64,000 nucleotides of DNA, from positions 14,820,459 to 14,884,458 of the forward strand of contig JAJLRJ010000014.1 in assembly GCA_024195265.1 (NCBI GenBank), given 5' to 3'. The notes below the pieces were generated by a model that saw nothing but the letters and a program-made list of their open reading frames with translations, had not been told where the DNA came from and made no database searches. How positions within the stretch are numbered: the stretch's first letter is position 1; every line of letters begins with the position of its first letter. The translations under genes were made by a program, and so were the position numbers. Source of the DNA: Dendrophyllia cribrosa. Taxonomy: Eukaryota > Cnidaria > Anthozoa > Scleractinia > Dendrophylliidae. Shown here piece by piece: positions 1-9,789 of the stretch.

Positions 1-1
1 C

Positions 2-796
2 ATGGTGGAATGGATCCTTTGCCATAAGCATCGCCTGTCTGATTTGTTACATTATTTGGACGATTTTATTACCGCGGGTCCGCCGCAGTCTTCTCAGTGT
101 GCTTACAACCTGAACACGGCAATCTCTGTTTGCCAGTGGCTGGGACTGCCTCTTCACCCTAACAAATGTGTGGGCCCAACCACTTCTATGACTGTCTTAG
201 GAATTGAACTTGACTCCATTAACCAGGTGGCGCGTGTTCCTGAGGACAAATTGCTGGCACTAAAAGAGCTCATTCACTCCTGGATGCCACGTAGCTGGTG
301 CAGAAAGCGGGAACTGGAGTCCCTTATTGGCCATTTACACCATGCTGCTAAGGTAGTCTGGCCAGGGAGAGCCTTTCTCCGTCGGTTTATTGATCTGCTG
401 TGTTGCTTCCGTAACAGGGACCACCCCGTGAGGATTAACCAGGAGTTTCATCTCGATCTTCAGTGGTGGCAGCGGTTTCTATCCTCCTGGCATGGAGTTG
501 GGTTCTGGCTGTATCCTGGAATGTCTGCTGCCACAGATCTGGAGGTCACCTCGGATGCGGCTGGCGCGATTGGTTTTGGCGCCTATTCGCAAGGCCAGTG
601 GTTTTATGGTGCCTGGTCAATGGTACAGGCTAGGCAATCTATTGCATATCAAGAACTTTTTCCTGTGGTGATTGCTGCTCACCTGTGGGGATCGTGTTGG
701 GCTAGGAAGCATGTCCTGTTTCGCTCAGATAACGAGGCTGTAGTTTTCCAGCGATATTGGGGGTGGCCCAACACCTCTAGCAGGGGCACCACGTGA
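2..796 (+). pseudogene. DIRS-type retrotransposon pol fragment (reverse transcriptase to RNase H)
   Basis: An open frame of 264 codons runs in from the left edge. It carries the end of a reverse transcriptase palm (LLHYLDDF near residue 16, with the catalytic Asp pair), a connection segment, and an RNase H-like core starting TSDAAGAIGFGAY near residue 184, with a later conserved SDNEAV. This order and the DAAGAIGFGAY style are typical of DIRS-like tyrosine-recombinase retrotransposons. The frame stops at 796, just after SDNEAV, where intact elements continue into the rest of RNase H and then the recombinase, so the copy is broken. The 5' part lies outside the window. The superfamily is recognised from motif style only; no recombinase is seen. 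Confidence 0.8.
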
Positions 797-1095
797 CTTG
801 TATACGCAGTTCCTTGCTTGCTTGCAGTTATTCGCAAAGTGTTCTCGCAATAGCCTGCTGTTTACGTGCCTTTTTGTGCCGTGGTTTTTCCCATCCCTCC
901 CTCCCTCTTGGGGTAAAGGTTAGGTAATAAAGTATTTGGTCGGTAAGTATTCCACTGAATTGTTTCAGTGTGACGGTGCCTGGTGGGGGCCGCTCGCAGG
1001 GTTGCCATGGATACCTCCTTCGCATGCTAGAGCATTGCCTGGCTCCACCAATTTTGGCGCCAGCTCCCAAGCTCATCTATTGATGATGAGTTTAA
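797..1095 (+). mobile_element. Degenerate 3' tail of the DIRS-like element
   Basis: Non-coding in all frames. The stretch from about 940 (TTTCAGTGTGACGGTG) to 1085 (CTCATCTATTGATGA) resembles 23690-23820 and 55680-55805, which carry the same succession of short blocks. I read all three as copies of one element's 3' region. No recombinase catalytic residues are visible. Confidence 0.45.
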
Positions 1096-1335
1096 CGGGG
1101 TGCTAACGGTTTAGTGATTTCGGTAGTAACAGCACCAAAAAGCAGGTGATCCGCAACGATCAGCTAGACAGGCAATTGATTCACTAAGAGCATCTCGAAA
1201 TGCAATGCCAAAAAAAGACAAATGCATGTAGGTCACAAGACAAACAACAAAACAAGCCCCTGAAATCACCCCACAGGTCACATACACACATGGGGGACAC
1301 CGCTGACCACATTGGCTCAATATTAACTTTGCCTA

Positions 1336-2190
1336 AATTACATTTAATTTAGTTTAATGACAATTCAACAAAGTTAACTACCATGAGCTTAGCAGATGCT
1401 TCCAGTCAGTGGTCAAACACTTTTTATTAGTGCAGGCTCACGTGGAACATTGCAGCTTCATCTCAGCTAGGATCTTCAAGTTTTTCGAGCGGTTTTGTAG
1501 CGGTTTTTGTAGCAGGTTTTGTTTCAGTCTGTAGCGGTTTTGTAGCGGTTGTCTTCAGCGTTCCCCCACCCCACCCCACCCTCTATTTTTTCCTTCCACT
1601 GATTCAATCAGTGTGATGGGTGCCTGGAACGGGGGCTCATGGCTGGGTTGCAGGGATTTGCCAGCTATGCGGACAGTATTTTAGCTAGGGACTGGCTGGC
1701 CACAGTGGAAGCCCCTGGATACCCCAGGCACCCACATTCCATTTTAGCGAGGCAGTCGGATAATTCACATAATAAGGATAGTGAATTTAAATAACCATCT
1801 GCCTCGCTTAAATGGAAAGTGGGTGCCTGGGGTATCCAAAGGGATTCCACTGTGGCCAGCCAGGCCCTAGAAAAAATACTGCTCCCATGGCTGGCAAATC
1901 CCTGCAACCCAGCCACGAGCCCTCATTCCAGGCACCCGTCACACTGATTGAATCAGTGGAAGGAAAAATAGAGGGTGGGTGGGGTGGGGGAACTTAAGAC
2001 AACCGCTACAAAACTGCCAAAGAAGCGTGAAAGAACCACTACAAAAACCGCTCAAAAACTCAAAGATCCTAGCTGAGATGAAGCCGCAACATTCACATGA
2101 GCCTGCACTTGAGAGTTTGACCGCTGACCGGAAGCGTCTGCTAAGCTCATGTGGTGGTTAACTTTGTTAAATAGTCATTAACTAAATTTA
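1336..2190. mobile_element. Foldback (long inverted repeat) element, complete copy
   Basis: Two arms of about 400 bp face each other around a short centre near 1780. The left arm reads from AGTTAACTACCATGAGCTTAG past a C-rich CCCACCCCACC block to GCCTGGATACC-like sequence. The right arm repeats these blocks in reverse complement and ends CTAAGCTCATGTGGTGGTTAACT. Small open frames inside are by-products of the symmetry. A one-armed relative lies at 28965-29360. No transposase is present. The superfamily is unknown. Confidence 0.75.
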
Positions 2191-3510
2191 ATAAAGTAAT
2201 TTGAGACCTTTCTTAGAACGTGAAGCGCAACAACTTTCCTAAAATATCTACTCATATCTCGGTGAAATTCCATATAAAGATATCCATTTTCATTTTCACA
2301 TTTATATACCTCTTTACAAGCAATAAAGTGTTTTCACATGTCGTTATAAAAATTAAAAAATCTAAAGTATATGTTGTGGTTCAAATTTTTCTTTGGTTTA
2401 AAAATTTTCAAACCAGTTTAGTTTTTATTTTCCTTTGTCTCAGATTCATTATCATGTTCTGAGACAAAGGCAAACAAAAATCAAACTGGTTTGAAAATTT
2501 TCAAACCAAAGAAAAAATTGAACCACAACATATACATCCTACAAAGCTGTTTCTAACATGGTATGTGGATACCAGTGTTATAATCTTTCACAAAAAGTTT
2601 CAGGTTTTAACAATGTTTCGTTTTCAATTGATAAAGGTTGTAAATGTGTCACGCAATTCGTCACCCTATTTCAGATAAGCTGTGAAAATAAACAAAATTG
2701 AACTAGTTGAAAGTTATTAATGAATTATAGATGCTTATAAGCTGAATTCATGCCTCTTATAGTGAATACTATATTTTTGTGATGAGATTTTCGGTGTTAT
2801 TAAGACTTTAAAGTTTTTTAATTTTTGGCCGACATGTTGGTGTCCCTAAGTGAGACACCAAGATGGCCGCTCCATACATTTCTTACTAAAAATGTCTATA
2901 CTCATTCGCTTATAACTCTTGAATGAAATGCTCTTGTGCTTCAAAATTTGGCCCAGATGTGTAGTTTTAAATTCTCTACAATTCCATAAACATTTTAAAA
3001 TCGAAAACTGCTTCTGAATTTTGATATGATGTCAGTGAAAACACTCTATACTATGCAGTAGGAGAAAAATAAATAATCCAGTGAGCTAAAAGTTTATTTT
3101 TCTATTAAGAAACTTACACATTGACACATTTACATGACTTTCTTAGTTATTCTTTATAGAACTTTTGTTTTCACATTAGACATTCCTCCTGGTCTTCCTG
3201 GCAGCCAAACCCTATCCCAGCTGTCATGCATGCCTTACCAATTGTGGATGCATCCTTAAAATCATTCCATTCATTGTATTACTTCATGACATCATGTTAT
3301 CCTGGTTACACTTTCTCTATTAAAACTTGTTCATTGAACTTTATTATCTCATAAAATGATCTTATCATAATCAGACAATTAATGAAAACAAAAACTTACC
3401 AAAGCTTGTTAAATGTACCATTGAAACCTCACACCACAGCATGACTATACTTGAACTCAATCACTATCTCGCGACCTTTAAAATATAAATTGAGGCCAAT
3501 AAGTGACATG
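2191..3510. repeat. Left-edge dispersed block of the duplicated unit, copy 1
   Basis: AT-rich and without a convincing gene. Pieces recur in the same order at 29360-29640, 32690-33190 and 60960-61150. An example is the stretch from ACTTACCAAAGCTTGTTAAA to TTGAGGCCAATAAGTGACA. Within it, 2371-2535 forms a long hairpin listed separately. The block marks the start of each segmental repeat unit. Confidence 0.6.
2371..2535. repeat. Near-perfect hairpin element
   Basis: The arm ATGTTGTGGTTCAAATTTTT...CAAAGG is followed after about 30 bases by its reverse complement ending GAACCACAACATATACAT. The arms are roughly 65 bp. A second, diverged hairpin with the same terminal ATGTTGTGGT and TTTCCTTTG blocks is at 27895-28045. 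This suggests a small non-autonomous inverted-repeat family. Confidence 0.65.
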
Positions 3511-3650
3511 AGGAAGATGTAATGTTTATTATGTCACAAGCGTGGGACAAAGAAAAAATCTGAGTCCTAAACAGGAATTAAACTTCGGATGTTCTAACCA
3601 CTGAGCTATGAGAGACGTGGTGAGCAAGGTCACATACTAGGTTCACACAC
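3511..3650 (-). mobile_element. tRNA-derived SINE, minus strand
   Basis: Read on the minus strand, a tRNA-like head starts GTCTCTCATAGCTCAGTGG, which fits the Pol III A box (TRGYNNANNNG). A degraded B-box-like AGTTTAATTCC follows. The tRNA-unrelated body contains CTCAGATTTTTTCTTTGTCC. Truncated body copies occur at 4960-5000, 35865-35932 and around 37800 and 38590. The head explains the tRNA-like look without a functional tRNA: no acceptor stem or anticodon arm can be folded. Confidence 0.65.
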
Positions 3651-4290
3651 TGGTCGGATGCTCTAACCACTGAGCTACGAGATACTTGTGGTGAGCAAGG
3701 TCACATAATACAATTAGCTGCAAAATTGTTAACACACTCTCACAAAAAACACTCACTTTTATAAAAAGTGATGCCTCGAAAAACAAAAGAACAATACATT
3801 TCCCTCGCAACCTACCCTCCCCTGTTTAATGTTGTTAGCCAAAGTGTTAAACATGGTGCCGGTCACAAAACAACATTGATAAGAGGGGAGGGGTAAGGAA
3901 AGGTAGCAATGGTGCACTTCTTCCAAAAAAGCACTTGTGAATGAAAGTCTCAACTACTTTTGCAGCTAATTGTAGGTTCACACACTGGTCGAATGTTCTA
4001 ACCACTGAGCTACGAGAGACTTGTGGAGAGCAAGGTCACATACTTGGTTCACACACTGGTCGGATGCTCTAACCACTGAGCTACAAGAGACTTCTGGTGA
4101 GCAAGGTCACATACTAGGTTCATGTATGACATGACATGTAGTGTTAGGATTAGCAATATGTCGATCATGTGAGGTAATAAATAGAGAAAGATGGTAAAGT
4201 GAGGGCCCCACTGAAAACTGCCTTGGCGAGTTGGGTACCACTGAGCTACGAGAGACTTGTGGTGAGGAAGGTCACATACTAGGTTCATGT
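3590..4290 (-). repeat. tRNA-head-like direct repeats, first cluster
   Basis: Five units match the SINE head: CTCTAACCACTGAGCTACGA on the plus strand, which is TAGCTCAGTGGTTAGAGC on the minus strand. They sit near 3600, 3662, 3998, 4070 and 4240. Between them, 3710-3960 holds unrelated sequence. The same unit is a tight array at 37316-37690, so this is the equivalent part of the other duplicated unit, disrupted by insertions. They are not genuine tRNA genes. Confidence 0.6.
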
Positions 4291-4315
4291 ATGACATGTG
4301 TCGTGTGTACTGTTA

Positions 4316-4794
4316 AGCCTGGTTCGCACGTGCGACGCAAATGTAAATGCAAGCGCAAACGCAAGGAAAATACGTGTGAACCGGGGCAACGCAAAATGCA
4401 AACGCAAGGAATGGAAAAATTTTCATTTCCTTGCATTTGCACTTGCGTTTCACACGTGTGAACTGGGCTCAACGCAAATGCAAGCGCAAACGCAAGGTGA
4501 AAAGCACTTGTTCCAAGCCACCCCGGTTGAAGTTGAAATCAAAATGGTGTCCTCCACGATTAAAGCAGATGAGAAACTGGCAGAGTGTGAGGAAATATCC
4601 TGTGCCGTTCCTTTAGCAGCCGATATGCGAGAATCAGAAAAACCATACCTGCTGCCAAAATCTCAGCATTGTCCGCCATCTTGGAAAATAACTTCAACTG
4701 CTCCTGCGTATCTTACGTTCCTTGCATTTGCGTTCCACGTGTGAACGTCGCTTGCGTTTGCGCTTGCATTTGCGTCGCACGTGTGAACCAGGCC
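4316..4794. mobile_element. PIF/Harbinger-type non-autonomous element with TTA target duplication
   Basis: The ends are inverted: AGCCTGGTTCGCACGTGCG at left and the reverse complement of GGCCTGGTTCACACGTGCG at right. Sub-terminal stretches full of CGCAAATGCAAGCGCAAACG continue the inverted repeat for about 50 bp. TTA flanks both sides (4313-4315, 4795-4797). The empty site survives nearby: GTTAGGATTAGCAATATG at 4143 matches the two flanks once the insert and one TTA are removed. A TTA/TAA target and GGCCTGGTTC-type ends fit PIF/Harbinger. The interior keeps a short coding remnant at 4560-4679. Confidence 0.75.
4560..4679 (-). pseudogene. Possible N-terminal remnant of a Harbinger-encoded protein
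   Basis: On the minus strand inside the Harbinger-type element, a start codon in good context (AAGATGG) opens a 39-residue frame, MADNAEILAAGM followed by a hydrophobic-then-basic stretch (LILAYRLLKERHR), and ends at TAA. Harbinger derivatives often arise by internal deletion and keep the beginning of the transposase or its Myb-like partner. The basic patch after a hydrophobic helix is compatible with that. There is no catalytic motif, so the assignment is weak. It could also be a chance frame. Confidence 0.3.
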
Positions 4795-4797
4795 TTA

Positions 4798-5790
4798 GGA
4801 TTAGCAATATGTCGATCATGTGAGCTGATAAAAAGGGAAAGATGGTAAAGCGAGGGCCCCACTTGAAAACTGCCTTGGCGAGTTGGGTACCCTCATTAAA
4901 TATTATTATTATTATAAATAGCTCCGTAATGAAATGAGAAAAATGTAATGCTCATCATGACACGAGCGTGGAATAAAAAAAAAATCTGAGTATGAACAAA
5001 TGAAATAACATTAAGTATTTTTCTCATTTTATTACCGAGCTTGACATTTATCATCTTTCTATAGTGACATGTTTACAAAAGAACACATGTCACGCGATCT
5101 GATTCCTTTTGATCATTGCTTCCTATTTTCCTCCTTGAAAACTGATATGATGTTAAGTTTATGCTCTTCTGAAAGCTATATATCTGAATTCAGCTGGATT
5201 TATTTAGTTGAGGTCAATAAATGTGTCTTACCTTGAGGAGTGGGAATGATCAGAAATACATGCCGACAATCTACGAAGAAAATGCAGCACGCAAAGGCAA
5301 TCGCCGCTATATTGACGTACGGGCTACATATTAAACGCTTGGTGAAAAGATCAAGTCAACCCATGATTGCAGGTTGGATAATAACAGATACAAGTCGAAA
5401 ATCACAAGCGAAAGCTTCTCTAAACTTCAGGGGTTTCTGTCGACAAGCTTCCGCCTTCTGTAGCGTCTCTAACTAGGAATCTTTTTATTGGTCAAATAGT
5501 GTCACATGTCTGTCACGTGCTAAAACGGCTAATGGCAGAATTCACTGGACAGAGAACTTTTAGACTAAAGGAAACTGATTTTATGGAATGGAATGGATTA
5601 TACGAAAAGAGCAAAGAAAAGGCGACAAATGTAACAATTAATGAGTAAAGGGGTTAGTTTGTAAAGAAACTGTGGTGCTGCGTGGGTGGAGAACTGAAAC
5701 ACTAAACTGCCGGGCTAAAGTATTTCCAGCACAAAACTATCAACTTTTCAGAATTCATATCATATTGGATTTCCACGCCATGCCATGTCT
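4798..5790. repeat. Duplicated flank without the Penelope insertion (unit A)
   Basis: This stretch parallels 37700-37760, 38530-39210 and 40470-40780 in unit B. Shared landmarks are TTACCGAGCTTGACATT, TGTCACGCGATCTGATTCC, GTCAATAAATGTGTCTTACC and GAATCTTTTTATTGGTCAAA. It contains a decayed coding-like stretch at 5485-5648 whose unit B counterpart is 40470-40650. No intact gene is seen. Comparison with unit B shows where the Penelope element landed there. Confidence 0.6.
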
Positions 5791-6090
5791 TGGTCCTTCT
5801 TTATAAAATGACGTAGCAGTCGTTTCCTTACCAAGAGCGCAAACCCGAAGGTATTATGCTTCTGCCACGCTCTTGGAAAGAAAACCACTGCTACGCTTGA
5901 GTCGGAAAACAAAGGCTGCTCTCACAGGCGACTAGCAACAACCAAGCTGTCCAAAGAACAAGTTTCTGGGACAAGTATTTACTTTAAATTCACACTCTCT
6001 TTCTCTTCCATTTTTCTTTGAAAGCGGAAAAGACACTTATAAACAAAAGAAAAACAAAAACGCTGGTTACTTTTAACTTCAAATCTCATT
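5791..6090. repeat. Inverted-repeat element beside the minisatellite, unit A
   Basis: The inverted pair TGACGTAGCAGTCGTTT (5810) and AAACCACTGCTACGCT (5882) brackets a short loop with AAGAGCG/CGCTCTT. The same arrangement recurs at 41950-42040. The remainder, with ACAAGTATTTACTT and CGGAAAAGACACT, is also shared with 42150-42240. No coding function is visible. Confidence 0.5.
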
Positions 6091-6790
6091 ATACAGTACG
6101 AACCAGGACTCGCCACCTATTCTTCGCTCCCCATTATCTGAACCCTATCCCCATCTATACTCCCGATATTTTCCTTTCGCTCGCCGCCTATCCTTCGCTC
6201 CCCATTATCTGAACCCCTACCCCCCTCTATACTCGCGATATTTTTCCTTTGCTCGTCGCCTATCTTTCGCTCCTCATTATCTAAATCCCTATCCCCCTCT
6301 ATACTCGCGATATTTTCCTTTCGCTCGCCGCCTATCCTTCGCTCCTCATTATCTGAACCCCTATCCCCCTCTACACTCCCGATATTTTTCCTTTGCTCGC
6401 CGCCTATCTTTCGCTCCTCATTATCTAAATCCCTATCCCCCTCTATACTCGCGATATTTTCCTTTCGCTCGCCGCCTATCCTTCGCTCCTCATTATCTGA
6501 ACCCCTATCCCCCTCTACACTCCCGATATTTTTCCTTTGCTCGCCGCCTATCTTTCGCTCCTCATTATCTAAATCCCTATCCCCCTCTATACTCGCGATA
6601 TTTTCCTTTCGCTCGCCGCCTATCCTTCGCTCCTCATTATCTGAACCCCTATCCCCCTCTACACTCCCGATATTTTTCCTTTCGCTCGTCGCCTATCCTT
6701 CACTCCTCATTATCTGAACCCCTATCCCCCTCTATACTCGCGATATTTTTCCTTCGCTCGCCCCCTATCCTTCGCTCCCCATTATCTGAT
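6091..6790. repeat. About 70-bp minisatellite, unit A
   Basis: About ten tandem units of roughly 70-72 bp are built from CGCCTATCCTTCGCTCC, CATTATCTGAACCCC and CTCTATACTCGCGATATTTT. Alternating variants (ACTCCCGATA against ACTCGCGATA) form a two-unit, roughly 142-bp higher-order repeat between about 6190 and 6690. The related array at 42700-43300 lacks that higher-order pattern. Open frames here follow from the scarcity of stop triplets in the repeat. Confidence 0.85.
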
Positions 6791-6875
6791 CTCCTGAAAC
6801 AGGCTGCACACAATGTGGAGAGATAGGCAAGTTATTTTCAAGACAATCTTCCCAAATTAATTGATGTCTTCATTC

Positions 6876-7139
6876 TTAACACCTGCCTGGTTGAGATATG
6901 TGTTGATTACTTTTTTCGACTACGAGGTTAAAACAAAACTGCGTGGAAAAATCGTTAGTATTTATTGCTAATTTCCTAAAAAGAAAACATTTGTTTGTGT
7001 TCCTATCGTTATGGAAACAAGTTTGTGAGAATAAGAAACTGCTGTAAAAAAAGTCAAAGCAAGTTTTTTCAATTCCTGTTACGAGTTTCCACGGAAACAC
7101 AGACAAAATGTTAGCTGTTCCCTTTAGAAAATAACCCAC
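6876..7139 (-). other. Small open frame beside the minisatellite, shared by both units
   Basis: An 87-codon minus-strand frame starts MGYFLKGTANILSVF. The unit B counterpart at 43310-43499 starts in the same way and keeps SSFLFS and HNDRN, but there it runs on into the minisatellite. The conservation is that of duplicated DNA. No family is recognised and I would not call it a gene. Confidence 0.15.
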
Positions 7140-7149
7140 GTATGGAAAA

Positions 7150-7310
7150 AATGTGGATGTTTTTCACTCGCTTTGATTGGCTACTCAATCAAATCCCACC
7201 AAACAAAATGCACTATGATAACACGTGACCTGTGATGTTTTTCACTCGCTCTAATTGGCTACTCACTCAAACCCCACCAAAACACTATGATAACACGTGA
7301 CCTGTGAACA
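7150..7310. promoter_or_regulatory. Two tandem blocks with inverted CCAAT and CACGTG boxes, unit A
   Basis: A block of roughly 95 bp is repeated. Each copy contains GTTTTTCACTCGC, ATTGGCTACTCA (inverted CCAAT box) and AACACGTGACCTGTG (palindromic E-box CACGTG). The same tandem pair occurs at 43485-43630. CCAAT and E-box pairs are common promoter elements, but no transcript is seen next to them. The blocks may simply be part of a mobile element. Confidence 0.3.
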
Positions 7311-7460
7311 GGCTTTCTGGTTGGGGATAGGGCCCACCCCTTTCCTCTCTCTCCCCAGTTTTTTCCTCGGCTCGTTTGCTTGCTCGCGATCTTTCTTTTC
7401 TTATCACGGCCTTTCTTTTCGCCATATTCCCAAACAGAAGGCCTGTTAACAGGCTAGATA
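7308..7460. mobile_element. Small TIR element, unit A
   Basis: Ends are AACAGGCTTTCTGGTTGGGGA and the inverse ATTCCCAAACAGAAGGCCTGTT. The interior has CTCGGCTCG and CTCGCGATCTTTCTTTTC. A second copy is at 43632-43780. No coding capacity. Confidence 0.5.
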
Positions 7461-7699
7461 AGACGGTGGAGCGGCAAACACGCGAGGGGAATTGTGAGGA
7501 ATCAAGATAAGATCCTTGTTATTGTCACCCAACCGATTCAGAACTGTGATTCTTGAGAGCTGAAGAGGCACAGTTTTCGACCAAAGATATCATGCATTTT
7601 TCGAGGTTATGATAGGTGAAGTGCTACCATGGAAACGTGGATATCACTTGGTATAACATAAAAGCCTTATTCGTAATGGTAACGTCAATACACCATATT

Positions 7700-7845
7700 C
7701 GATTGTTTAACAGATAGTACACGCGGATATTTTACGAGTTTTGTAGTATTTTTTTGAGCCCCGCAGCTGACGCAAGAAAAAATGCGAATGAGTAAAATGT
7801 CCGCACGTATTATCTGTTAAACCATTGAATAAGGGATTCATCATT
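7700..7845. mobile_element. Inverted-repeat element with ACGCGGATATTTTACGAG arms, copy 1
   Basis: Arms of about 45 bp (TTTAACAGATAGTACACGCG and its inverse CGCACGTATTATCTGTTAAA) surround a short centre with GAGCCCCGCAG. Four copies lie in the window: here, 11207-11337, 44861-44990 and 45155-45293. Copy 2 forms the false N-terminus of the truncated LRR frame. Confidence 0.65.
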
Positions 7846-7924
7846 TGAATGAAAACCCTTTTATTATAGTTTGCGTGTCTTCAAGCCGGGAAACTCAGGT
7901 GTAATACGACAATCTACTGTGTAA

Positions 7925-9320
7925 TATGCGCGCGTCCTCGAAATTGCGTACGCCCTATAAATAAACTGGCGCCTGCTACTCAAGTTAGGTCGGGGGCTTT
8001 GGGGTGGGAGTACCACAAAAGTAAAAGTACCACAGGCTTTTCTTGCACTTTCATGTCTTTCATATTACCCAACTCTTATGGCCCTAAATGCTATCAGTTT
8101 TCTCTTATTACACGCCTCTTACTATGGTCCTGACTGCTTCAAGAAAGACAAAACCCTGTGGTACTCAGGGCAGGAGAAAAGTTCCACATCACAACAAGAA
8201 CAATCAGCGTCATCACTCAACAGCAAAGTTTATTTCGTCAACCAAACAAATTGGCATTATTCGAGCATTATGAACACTCTGAAAAACGTTCATAACTTGG
8301 TGCATTAAAACAATTTGTACAGTTCTCTTTTGTTCTATAAAAGTCCATTGCATCCACATGCAAGATACAATCTACTCGACCGATGATCATTGCTAAGTTA
8401 GCGCTTACTAAACTAAACTATACTCCAACAATTACCATGGTTTTTTGCTGTTACAGAACCTAACATCATTCCTTGAATTTAATGTATTATTAAAAAGGAG
8501 AAGCTTCTACAATAGATAAGACTTAAAAGTAACAATACATTGATGTTGTACATGTATTTACATAGGACTCGTTCCAACACATTGCAATTTATGAACAATT
8601 TCAATAACGGTACAGAGTTTTAAAAATACAGCTATAAACTAGAAATATGAATATTTACATTTAACAAATCGAAAGTACAAATATGTGGTACTTTTTCTCG
8701 TCGACCCTGCGGGAGACCTTGTGATGCACTCAATTTGAGCACAATTTTCAGTTTTAGGGTTGCAAAAAGTTTCAACTCCACCACAGGAGTCTTGCATTGT
8801 CAGCCATGTTATAACATGTATTATTTATAAAAGGTTGTTTGGGATTCATCAGCAGAGCATATTTTCCAAACCAAGGCTAAGTTCACACTATACAGCAAAT
8901 ACAAAATATCGAGCATAGTATGAACAGACACGGCACAACTCGTTCACACTAGCGTTGTACAGGAACCGTGCCAAAGCTAATCCAACAAAAACTTTCTATT
9001 GAATGTTGATCTGTTTCGCTGTTTTTACTATGTTCATTCAAGACACAAAAAAACTACCTAAAATAGCAGTTTTTAGAGATTATGTAGACTCGTTCGAAGG
9101 AATTTCCGGCGGAAGTGAGCACCTGAAAAAAAGCAACAGTGGCGGCCATTCATCACTGACTGCCTCTTTTAAGGTCATGTGGCCGAACTTTTTAACCTTC
9201 ATAACAGTGTTGTATGAAAGGCATGTTCAGGAATCAGTTCTATTCTGACAGAGATTGCATTTGGGGTAACTTCTTTGCTCATCTACCAGAGGTCATAACG
9301 CCTTTTTCAAGAGGTTATGA
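7925..9320. repeat. Downstream flank of the NACHT-LRR locus, copy 1
   Basis: No gene. This is the first of three copies of the sequence lying 3' of each NACHT-LRR copy. The others are 11700-13790 and 45650-47770. Landmarks include GGCAGGAGAAAAG, CATCACTCAACAGCAAAGTT, AACATGTATTATTTATA and CTGACAGAGATTGCATT. It starts with a right-end remnant of the AGGCGCC element (7935-7985). Short open frames in it are not conserved in length between copies. Confidence 0.6.
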
Positions 9321-9789
9321 TTTCATTAAAGGGGTTCAGGTCACGGTATTTTTAGCTGTTTGACCTCAAAAAGGGGTCTTGAAATAAACTGTATCATGGA
9401 TGGTTTGAAAAACACAAGAGATTGTCACGCTACAGCGAAAATAAAATGGATACAAAACCTTTCTGCAGGGTTGAAAGAAATAAAGTTCATTTAGGTCATG
9501 TTGTAAAAAATGTCCAAACAAGTTGTACAGAGACTCTGTTATCGTAAGAATGGAAAGATTAATCTTATTTGCATGTATAATTAGGATTGATGCTCAAAAT
9601 TAAAGAACTTTCGTCAAGGTTCGCCAAAGAGAAAAATCACGTGACAAATCCCCATCAGGTTAGCGCATTTTGTTACCTTTTCATTTTTAGCCGCATTTCT
9701 ATTGTGATTACATTTCGCTGTATATAATTTTACTTTGCTGTGTGAATCCCAGGAATTTCAATTACTGATTTGCTATTGAATTTAAGCTT
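9321..9789. other. 3' flank of the LRR fragment with a copy-specific segment
   Basis: About 9310-9525 (from AAGAGGTTATG to TCCAAACAAG) has no equivalent after GGTCATAATGCC at 13755 or 47733, so it was inserted here or lost there. From about 9530 the sequence again tracks the other two copies. The AATAAA at the equivalent place downstream of the two full genes reads AATAGA here (plus strand TCTATT near 9699). Confidence 0.45.

Noticed and set aside
3590..4290. tRNA genes on the minus strand
   Set aside because: The A box matches, but no B box, anticodon arm or acceptor stem can be built. The units belong to a SINE head.
4298..4744. 148-codon plus-strand frame
   Set aside because: It spans the repetitive inverted ends of the Harbinger-type element and starts outside it.
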